Assembly (NCBI GenBank): GCA_023434855.1
Contig: JAEYSJ010000025.1
Span: 1 to 11,149 of the forward strand
Reading direction: 5' to 3'
Origin: Bacillota bacterium
Lineage (GTDB): Bacteria; Bacillota_C; Negativicutes; JAEYSJ01
Length of the DNA: 11,149 nt
Shown here: piece by piece, positions 6,019 through 11,149 of the stretch
Position numbering within the stretch: position 1 is the first letter of the stretch
Layout: the number at the start of each line of letters is the position of its first letter
The notes under the pieces: generated by a model
Databases searched by the model: none
Told to the model about the DNA's origin: nothing
Seen by the model: only the letters and a program-made list of their open reading frames with translations
Program-made: the position numbers and the translations under genes

Positions 6019-6153
6019 TTGACCAAGGAAGACTTCTATAAAAAAATTGATGAGCTATCATGCAAAATTTATGATTATGATACCAATCCACTAGAAAAAG
6101 AGGAATTGTTGCAGCAATTGGAAACTCTTTGCTACATATATTTTGAGCAATAA
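6019..6153 (+). CDS. Small acidic helical protein, 44 residues, TTG start
   Basis: A strong ribosome site, GGGAGG, precedes the TTG at 6019. The product reads MTKEDFYKKIDELSCKIYDY, then DTNPLEKEELLQQLETLCYIYFEQ. It should form two amphipathic helices (about 3-20 and 25-42) separated by a DTNP turn, with hydrophobic residues at heptad-like positions. Size and helix-turn-helix hairpin layout recall Spo0E-like aspartyl-phosphate phosphatases, and LQQLE sits where those proteins carry SQxLD. The key S and D of that signature are not present, so this is only a shape resemblance. It could equally be an unrelated small regulator. It is monocistronic and converges with the TadE/G-like gene. The ribosome site and clean frame make it a convincing gene despite its size. 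Confidence 0.7.
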   Translation: MTKEDFYKKIDELSCKIYDYDTNPLEKEELLQQLETLCYIYFEQ

Positions 6154-6202
6154 ATGTCTGAAAGGATTAAATTACACTATACTGAGATGCCACAACATGT
6201 AT

Positions 6203-6230
6203 AAAAGGTACAAGCATTATTGCCTGTACC
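6203..6230 (-). terminator. Terminator of the TadE/G-like gene, between convergent genes
   Basis: On the minus strand GGTACAGGC pairs with GCTTGTACC (9 bp with one G-T) around AATAAT, followed by TTTTAT. On the plus strand the same hairpin has an A-C mismatch and no T run. An outer GAGATG/CATCTC repeat (6184-6189, 6236-6241) encloses it. Confidence 0.65.
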
Positions 6231-6276
6231 CGCGACATCTCTGTCTTAATGTATTTCAATATATGAATATATTTGA

Positions 6277-7191
6277 CTACTTAGTGAGGGTTACACCGTA
6301 AAGTCCATAACCAGTGGCTGAAGCATCGCTATCACCGGGAAGCACCATTTGACGAAACTGTCCGTAAACATAGCTGTTGTTACCTTGATAAGCGGCCCCT
6401 TGAAGAAAAAAAGCGGCAAATCCGGCAACTTGTACATTACTTGACCCATTGACTGCAAATGAAGTAATAACTGGGCAAATTACGATTCGACCGGAATTAT
6501 TTTGTACCGTGCTGAAGGTGGCAGAGGGGTCAAGACTGAGACGATATGAAACTCCCTGGCTGGTAGGTCCTGACATATTACCGGTCTCAGTCGGAATCCA
6601 GTCGCCAATATGAAATGTACCTTGATATCCATACATTATATTATTAAGATACGTGCTGGCACCTGTTCCCCCAAGAGCCAACGCCTGAAAATTGCCATCA
6701 AATCCGCCACCACCACCAAGTTTCAACTTGTAGGTTTGACCAAATACAAAATTCTGCTTCACTACGCCGAATGGCACTATTCCTACTTTTCCGCCGGAAT
6801 AAGTACTGACCTGAGCAGTAGCGGCAGCCGTCACATCAGAAAACTGCTTACCCCATATATTGGCGAAGAAGAGTTTTACATTCCGGTTAATTGTTACGGT
6901 CAATGAAGTATTATTGTTTGACAGCGCCGGTTGGACTACATCGCCTGTTTTCCCATTTAAGCCTGCATAAGTATTAGCTTCTGTTACGGCCTGACCAGGT
7001 CCTTCCGGCAGTTCTTGCGCCCCGGCTAATGCTGCGGCATCCGCCGCTTTGGCTATTTGAACTTTATTAAGATATAAAACGCCAATATCTACAACCATGG
7101 CAGCAATGCCACATAGCGCAATGAGCGATAAAGCTGTTAAGACGGTAGCAGCGCCCTTTTGATTGCTTAGCCTGTGAAGAAAAGGTTTCAT
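6277..7191 (-). CDS. TadE/TadG-like surface protein
   Basis: A 304-residue protein with the Tad (TadE/G-like) N-terminal module: QKGAATVLTALSLIALCG leads a single membrane helix (about 14-34), then DIGVLYLNK and the alanine-rich AKAADAAALAGAQEL (48-61). In this family the helix anchors a pseudopilin-like or envelope protein and the rest lies outside the membrane. The remainder is rich in G, N, S and T, with a five-glycine run at 159-163, and no enzymatic motif. The frame opens at a TTG (7296), but the ATG at 7191-7189 follows AAGGAGG by eight bases and removes an unlikely 35-residue extension. No other tad genes (CpaF/TadA ATPase, TadB/C, TadV) are in the window, so its partner system is elsewhere or absent. 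Its leader is highly structured and its promoter is overlapped by an inverted repeat, suggesting regulated expression. Confidence 0.82.
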   Translation of the reverse strand: MKPFLHRLSNQKGAATVLTALSLIALCGIAAMVVDIGVLYLNKVQIAKAADAAALAGAQELPEGPGQAVTEANTYAGLNGKTGDVVQPALSNNNTSLTVTINRNVKLFFANIWGKQFSDVTAAATAQVSTYSGGKVGIVPFGVVKQNFVFGQTYKLKLGGGGGFDGNFQALALGGTGASTYLNNIMYGYQGTFHIGDWIPTETGNMSGPTSQGVSYRLSLDPSATFSTVQNNSGRIVICPVITSFAVNGSSNVQVAGFAAFFLQGAAYQGNNSYVYGQFRQMVLPGDSDASATGYGLYGVTLTK

Positions 7192-7206
7192 TATGGCTGC
7201 CTCCTT

Positions 7207-7289
7207 ATTTTTCCCCGGTTTTATCTTCATTGTATTGCTTTGGTTTTGTATAAACAATAGGCAAAAATGCCTAAAAACCTGGGAAAAAT
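7207..7289 (-). promoter_or_regulatory. Structured 5' leader of the TadE/G-like mRNA
   Basis: Bases 7207-7222 pair with 7274-7289 (16 positions, one mismatch) and enclose a second hairpin at 7258-7273 (TAGGCA/TGCCTA, AAAA loop). On the mRNA the lower arm ends immediately before the AAGGAGG ribosome site. The placement suggests control of translation or message stability. It matches no riboswitch class I know. Confidence 0.5.
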
Positions 7290-7322
7290 TATTCAATTTA
7301 ATGATCAGTACTCCAATCTAAC

Positions 7323-7372
7323 ATAGTTCATATATGACTGTACCATATATGAACTATTATTATTTTTGCCAA
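7323..7372 (-). promoter_or_regulatory. Promoter with overlapping inverted-repeat operator
   Basis: On the minus strand TTGGCA (7367-7372), 17 bases, TATATG (7344-7349): five and four matches. A perfect 14-bp inverted repeat with a 7-base centre (7323-7336 and 7344-7357) covers the -10 and the expected start near 7337. The half-site centres are 21 bp apart, two helical turns, as for a dimeric repressor. Confidence 0.5.
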
Positions 7373-7565
7373 TTACTACTTCAGTTGTTTACAAATGCCA
7401 ACTGATTTATTAGCGATTGAAAAGTAAGACACAATCCTTCAGCATAAACAGGGACAAAAATCTTAATGATATAGATGACAGCATTAAGAGAATGGAAAGT
7501 ATGCCCTGCGGCAACACTATGATTAACGATATGGACAGGTGATACATTTGCCGATTGTTTAACAT

Positions 7566-7590
7566 AAAAAAAGCCGGCGTGCCGCCGACT
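7566..7590 (-). terminator. Intrinsic terminator of the histidine kinase gene
   Basis: On the minus strand AGTCGGCG pairs with CGCCGGCT (8 bp, one G-T) around GCA, followed by seven T (7566-7572). It lies 39 bases after the kinase stop. Confidence 0.9.
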
Positions 7591-7628
7591 CGTAGTTTGG
7601 GGTAAATATCATTATCTTTGAAAATATC

Positions 7629-9029
7629 CTATGCTTTTACTGAGAAAATAATTTCGAAGGTTGTCCCTTTGCCACATTCAGATTGAACATCTATTTTCCC
7701 CTTATGATGTTCAACAATACTATTGCAAACCGCCAGTCCTAGTCCGGTGCCATTCTCCTTGGTAGTAAAGAAAGGATTAAAAACCTTCTCCAATACCTCC
7801 TGTGACATACCGCAGCCGGTGTCGCCGATGGATAGAATTACGTTGTTATCCCTCTGTGCGGTGCTAATCGCTAATGTGCCCCGCTCTTGCACGGCTTCAA
7901 TTCCATTCCTCGATAAATTCAAAATTAATTGTTTGATTTCCTGGCTATCCAGGAGTAACTGGGGTAAATCATCCTGAAGCTCCAATATATAGTTCACGTT
8001 ATTTTTTATTGCGTCAGAAAATATGAGCGGGGACAATTCATTAATAATAGTATTTAAATCTGCGGGAACTAAGTTGCTTTCTTTTCTTCTGGCCAAAGAC
8101 AGAAAATCTTTAATAATTTTTTCTACCCGGCTGAGTTCCGCAAGGATAATATCATACTGCTCAATTTTTTCAGTAGTAGTTGCCGCCCCTTGTTCCTTTT
8201 TCCGAAACATCTGCAAATAGCCCTTAACAACCGTCATGGGGTTGCGAATTTCATGGGCCACTCCAGCAGCCATTTCACCTATTAAATTTAAGCGATCCAA
8301 TTTTGAGATCTCGTTTCTCAAGCTTTCGAAATCGGTAATATCATTAACAACAAGCATAGCCCCTTTAATTTTCTTTTCAGAGTTTTTTAGAGGGGCTGCA
8401 TTGATCAGAGTTGATCTTTGCGCCGCTTGTTTTACGTATTGCTTGAAAGTAGATATTCCCTTAAGAGCTTTGTATATAGTACTGCTCTCCCACTCTATTC
8501 CGACAGCTTCGATTAATAATTTGGCAGGCTTCCCAATAAACTGGGATTTATCTTTTCCCGCAAGATATAATTTTTGATAAGAATCACTAATGACAGTTAC
8601 TATTTCAGCATCGTCAATAAAGACTATGCCAAGGGGACTCAAGTCAATTAGTTGCTGTAGCTTGGCATTCTCATCAATATATTTTTCTTGCAGCATCTTC
8701 TCTGTAGTAATGTCCTGCCAACAAACTGCCAACCCGTTCTTAATTGGCGACAGATGGTATTTGAGCCACTTTTTGGTCTTAGGCAAAAATATCTCAAATG
8801 AAATCTTCTTCTGTTCCTGTATTGCCTCATGATATTTATCATCTATTTCAGTTCCTATTAAATCGGGAAACTCCTGCCAAAGAATTTTGCCGATAATATT
8901 GTCGCTACTATACGGAAATATACAATTCCAGGACCTTTCTGCGGCATCATTAACATATGTAAAGCGCCAATCCTGATCAAAAGAAATTATCGGTACCTCT
9001 ATATTCTCAACAATATCTGTAAAATCCAT
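7629..9029 (-). CDS. Soluble PAS-PAS sensor histidine kinase
   Basis: A 466-residue kinase without membrane segments, hence cytoplasmic. Two PAS sensor domains occupy about residues 1-112 (closing with CWQDITTEK) and 120-235 (closing with VVNDITDFE). HisKA follows at 248-315 with the phosphoacceptor H259 in AHEIRNP. The HATPase domain (about 355-466) has the N box NLSRNGIEA (371-379), G1 DTGCGM (403-408), F box NPFFTTK (418-424) and G2 GTGLGLA (427-433), all intact. The order and the GEMAAGVAHEIRNP sequence resemble Bacillus KinA/KinE-type and related sporulation kinases; the role is inferred. The frame opens at 9074, but the ATG at 9029 follows GGAGG by seven bases and the promoter start near 9083 leaves no room for a ribosome site before 9074. 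No response regulator is adjacent, so it is an orphan kinase. Confidence 0.93.
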   Translation of the reverse strand: MDFTDIVENIEVPIISFDQDWRFTYVNDAAERSWNCIFPYSSDNIIGKILWQEFPDLIGTEIDDKYHEAIQEQKKISFEIFLPKTKKWLKYHLSPIKNGLAVCWQDITTEKMLQEKYIDENAKLQQLIDLSPLGIVFIDDAEIVTVISDSYQKLYLAGKDKSQFIGKPAKLLIEAVGIEWESSTIYKALKGISTFKQYVKQAAQRSTLINAAPLKNSEKKIKGAMLVVNDITDFESLRNEISKLDRLNLIGEMAAGVAHEIRNPMTVVKGYLQMFRKKEQGAATTTEKIEQYDIILAELSRVEKIIKDFLSLARRKESNLVPADLNTIINELSPLIFSDAIKNNVNYILELQDDLPQLLLDSQEIKQLILNLSRNGIEAVQERGTLAISTAQRDNNVILSIGDTGCGMSQEVLEKVFNPFFTTKENGTGLGLAVCNSIVEHHKGKIDVQSECGKGTTFEIIFSVKA

Positions 9030-9089
9030 GGGTAAACCTCCACAAAACACAGTATTACCATAATTACTTTCCATATTTCCATTAGGTAG

Positions 9090-9118
9090 ATTATCCCATA
9101 TATATCTTTTTCTGTCAA
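9090..9118 (-). promoter_or_regulatory. Promoter of the histidine kinase gene
   Basis: On the minus strand TTGACA (9113-9118), 17 bases, GATAAT (9090-9095): eleven of twelve consensus positions. Predicted start near 9083, 54 bases before the ATG at 9029. Confidence 0.85.
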
Positions 9119-9179
9119 CAGCTTAAGAATTGCTCGCGTATGCGTATTAAATCTTCGAAAAAATGGTACATCCCTCATC

Positions 9180-9208
9180 TTGACAATAATGACAAAATAT
9201 ACTATAAT
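9180..9208 (+). promoter_or_regulatory. Consensus promoter of the Mn2+ riboswitch and exchanger gene
   Basis: TTGACA (9180-9185), 17 bases, TATAAT (9203-9208): a perfect match. The predicted start, near 9215, falls at the first base of the riboswitch closing helix. It is divergent from the kinase promoter, with about 60 bases between the two -35 boxes. Confidence 0.93.
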
Positions 9209-9216
9209 TCACGTAT

Positions 9217-9300
9217 CAAAGGGGAGTAATTAATATATGTGCTGTCAACATAACGGCGAAAGCCTGGTAGCACCCGCAATTTTGCGTAATGAGACCTTTG
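9217..9300 (+). promoter_or_regulatory. yybP-ykoY-type Mn2+ riboswitch aptamer
   Basis: The segment has the family's hallmark ends: CAAAGGGGAGTA at the 5' side and GAGACCTTTG at the 3' side, pairing as CAAAGG (9217-9222) with CCTTTG (9295-9300). Inside are helix GTGCT/AGCAC (9239-9243, 9269-9273), a GGC-GAAA-GCC tetraloop hairpin (9255-9264) and a CGCA/TGCG hairpin (9275-9278, 9283-9286). This class senses Mn2+ and usually controls Mn2+ efflux genes. The next element is a terminator that competes with the closing helix, so read-through should rise when Mn2+ is bound. Confidence 0.88.
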
Positions 9301-9334
9301 GTGCCTTGAATAGCACCAGCGGTCTTTTCTTTTT
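9292..9334 (+). terminator. Riboswitch-controlled intrinsic terminator
   Basis: AGACC (9292-9296) pairs with GGTCT (9321-9325) and TGGTGC (9299-9304) with GCACCA (9313-9318), followed by TTTTCTTTTT. Its 5' strand uses the same bases (9295-9300) as the aptamer closing helix, so the two structures exclude each other. Confidence 0.85.
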
Positions 9335-9364
9335 GCCCCTGATTTCAGTTGGGAGGTCATAGTA

Positions 9365-10354
9365 ATGCCTGGTATCTACTTAGCATTATTTGTGTCTGTA
9401 ATTGTAATCTATTATAGCTGTGAACTTTTTGTCAACGGCATTGAATGGATCGGAAAAAAATTCAATATTGCACAATATGCCGTAGGTACTATTCTGGCAG
9501 CTTTGGGAACCGCACTGCCAGAAAGCGTTGTCACCTTTGTTGCTGTAGCTTTCAATGCAAGCAGTGAACAAAAAGCTATCGGTGTAGGTGCAGCATTGGG
9601 CGGACCACTCGTACTTGGCACCATTGCATATGCTGTAGTGGGTGTGTGTATTATTCTTTTCCGCAGAAGACGTGAATTAGGAACAGATATTGATATTGAC
9701 AGCAGGAAATTGAGCCGCGACCAGTTGTGGTTCGTGTCTATCTTTATCTTTAAAGTATTGTTAGGCTTGGTTATTTTTAGTAGTAAGCCTTTGGCGGGCT
9801 TCTTATTTTTAGCGGCTTATGGACTATATTTTTTCAAAGAAATGCGAACTGAATGTCTAGATGAGTGTGCAATAGTCGAACCCCTTAGATTTCAGCCTTC
9901 TAAAACAGAACCAGCAACATTTTGGGTCATAGCACAAACGCTCATAGCACTGGTACTTATATTTACCGCTTCGGATTTGTTTGTAAAAAATCTGGAAACA
10001 GCAAGCAGCCTTTGGGGCATATCACCTCTCGTTATTTCTCTTCTTTTGAGCCCGATTGCCACGGAACTACCAGAAATTCTAAATGCTGTTATCTGGGTAA
10101 GACAAGGGAAGGAGATATTGGCTCTGGGAAATATTAGTGGAGCAATGATGATACAGGCAACAGTCCCCAGCGCATTCGGCTTGTTCTTTACTCCCTGGTT
10201 GTTTGATGCGCATTTACTCTGGGCAGGTGTCGTGACACTCTTATCTGTTATCTATCTACTGACAACACTGAAACGGGACAAACTGTCACCTGTGAGTTTA
10301 GTCTATGCAGGAATCTTTTATGTCCTTTTTGCTGCAATATTTTTCTTAAAATAA
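9365..10354 (+). CDS. CaCA-family cation exchanger, probable Mn2+ exporter
   Basis: A 329-residue membrane protein with the two inverted alpha repeats of the Ca2+/cation antiporter (Na_Ca_ex) family and about ten helices. Alpha-1 carries GTALPE (E53) and alpha-2 carries ATELPE (E237), the acidic residues that bind the metal in this family. Alpha-2 keeps the GNISG asparagine (N256), but alpha-1 has VGAALGG where GNxxGSN is usual, so the repeats are asymmetric. A charged cytoplasmic loop (RRRRELGTDIDID, from residue 100) follows the first repeat half. The ATG follows GGGAGG by eight bases. The Mn2+ riboswitch directly upstream suggests that Mn2+, rather than Ca2+, is the physiological substrate; this is inference from context. 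The length fits bacterial members (about 300-350 residues). Confidence 0.88.
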   Translation: MPGIYLALFVSVIVIYYSCELFVNGIEWIGKKFNIAQYAVGTILAALGTALPESVVTFVAVAFNASSEQKAIGVGAALGGPLVLGTIAYAVVGVCIILFRRRRELGTDIDIDSRKLSRDQLWFVSIFIFKVLLGLVIFSSKPLAGFLFLAAYGLYFFKEMRTECLDECAIVEPLRFQPSKTEPATFWVIAQTLIALVLIFTASDLFVKNLETASSLWGISPLVISLLLSPIATELPEILNAVIWVRQGKEILALGNISGAMMIQATVPSAFGLFFTPWLFDAHLLWAGVVTLLSVIYLLTTLKRDKLSPVSLVYAGIFYVLFAAIFFLK

Positions 10355-10471
10355 TTTAACTAACCGCCCCCGGCAACCTGTATCATTATTATAACATTTT
10401 CTCCCAGATGGAAAAAAGAAGTTTTTTTGCTATATATAGCATTACTCCCCACTAATCCCATAATATTTTGC

Positions 10472-10512
10472 AAAAAAGCAGGTTAAGGTGATACTAAACA
10501 CCTTGACCTGCT
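10472..10512 (-). terminator. Terminator between convergent exchanger and DedA-like genes
   Basis: Bases 10477-10490 pair with 10499-10512 (14 bp including one G-T) around an 8-base loop. The minus strand continues with six T (10472-10477), the plus strand with CATTTTCTTCTC, so it is strong for the DedA-like gene and weaker for the exchanger. A perfect 14-base palindrome TGCTATATATAGCA lies nearby at 10428-10441. Confidence 0.82.
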
Positions 10513-10558
10513 CATTTTCTTCTCTGTTAAAATTCAGCTTCTACCACGCCTAAATAGG

Positions 10559-11143
10559 CTATCCGCGTTCTAACTCAACACTCCGCTTAAACCGGCGGAC
10601 AAAATAACCGCCTGCCGCAATCAACCCGACTATGACAACAGTTATTACAAGCAGCTCATCGGTGTGCTGCGTAAAAATATGCTCAGCTTTAGGTCCAAAA
10701 TAATATATCAAAATACCTTCTAATAAAAAACGCTTGCCTCTTCCGATGAAAGATACGACAATAAATACCGGGAGGCTGATTTTCAGTGCTCCTGCGCTAA
10801 TACTGACAAACTTATAGGGGATGGGCGACAACGCTGCAAGAAAGATGGCCCATTTGGCGTTTTGGGCGGCAACTGCCCGGATTTTTTCTCCATATTTTGC
10901 CGGCAACATCTTGTTAACTGCCGGCAAGCCAATTTTATTGCCGATCCCATAGCCGATAAAGCCACCGGTAACTGAAGCGATGGTAGCCACACACCCGTAA
11001 TAAATCGCATGTTCCGGTTGTGCCATGGCAAGTGGAATCAGCAATATATCCGGTAAAATCGGCGAACAAAAAGATTCTGTAAAGGCTGCTACCGCCAAAC
11101 CGCCCAATCCCCATTCAATCAAAACCGAAATTAATGCTTCCAT
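10559..11143 (-). CDS. DedA/VTT-domain (YqaA-like) membrane protein
   Basis: A 194-residue integral membrane protein with a VTT (SNARE-associated/DedA) domain. The first re-entrant region holds TESFCSPILPDILLIPLAMA (about 23-42), followed by the glycine-rich GGFIGYGIGNKIG. The second holds ALSPIPYKFVSISAGAL (about 104-120), the family's conserved SPIP/R-x-P-type loop, then SFIGRGKRFLLEG. Some DedA/VTT proteins recycle undecaprenyl phosphate or scramble lipids; this shorter YqaA-like branch is less well characterised, so the exact role is unknown. The C-terminus ends RRFKRSVELERG after the last helix, facing the cytoplasm. The ATG lies six bases from the window end, so its ribosome site and promoter cannot be judged; the length suits the branch. 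Confidence 0.85.
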   Translation of the reverse strand: MEALISVLIEWGLGGLAVAAFTESFCSPILPDILLIPLAMAQPEHAIYYGCVATIASVTGGFIGYGIGNKIGLPAVNKMLPAKYGEKIRAVAAQNAKWAIFLAALSPIPYKFVSISAGALKISLPVFIVVSFIGRGKRFLLEGILIYYFGPKAEHIFTQHTDELLVITVVIVGLIAAGGYFVRRFKRSVELERG

Positions 11144-11149
11144 CTTGCC

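Noticed and set aside
7192..7296. N-terminal extension of the TadE/G-like protein from a TTG at 7296
   Set aside because: The extension is translated hairpin leader; AAGGAGG eight bases before the ATG at 7191 fixes the start.
9030..9074. N-terminal extension of the histidine kinase from the ATG at 9074
   Set aside because: It has a poor ribosome site and lies only about nine bases from the predicted transcription start; GGAGG marks the ATG at 9029.

Overview
The window looks like a chromosomal segment of a low-GC, AT-rich Bacillota. Strong AGGAGG-type ribosome sites, perfect TTGACA/TATAAT promoters, TTG starts, intrinsic terminators and a PAS histidine kinase of the sporulation-kinase style support this. 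A spore-forming Negativicutes/Sporomusaceae-like host is my guess, not something the sequence proves. Most genes lie on the minus strand in short, separately terminated units.

Left part (1-2550) is a worn accessory region. Two copies of a long palindromic repeat (1-57 and 856-921), inverted to each other, flank a small zinc-ribbon membrane protein. Next come a tRNA-Arg(CCU) with a perfect promoter and its own terminator, the last ~46 codons of a serine-recombinase-like gene still followed by its terminator, and a membrane-anchored protein gene that has lost its start codon and carries an in-frame TAA. Clusters of AGGTT words spaced 10-11 bp lie between these remnants.

Middle part (2553-5613, all minus strand) holds two small membrane proteins, a metal-binding cupin, a secreted protein of unknown function, and a probable two-gene unit of an AlaX-type alanyl-tRNA editing protein followed by a conserved four-helix membrane protein.

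Right-centre (6019-9029) has a 44-residue plus-strand gene facing a TadE/G-like surface protein, with a terminator between them. The TadE/G-like gene has a structured leader and a promoter overlapped by a 14-bp inverted repeat. Upstream of it lies a soluble PAS-PAS-HisKA-HATPase kinase with no adjacent response regulator.

Right end (9180-11149) has the clearest regulatory unit. A perfect promoter drives a yybP-ykoY-type Mn2+ riboswitch whose closing helix is mutually exclusive with an intrinsic terminator, followed by a CaCA-family cation exchanger. The likely logic is that Mn2+ permits read-through and the exchanger exports the metal. A DedA/VTT (YqaA-like) membrane protein converges on it behind a shared hairpin. 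Several starts were moved from the longest frame to the codon behind a ribosome site (4943, 7191, 9029).
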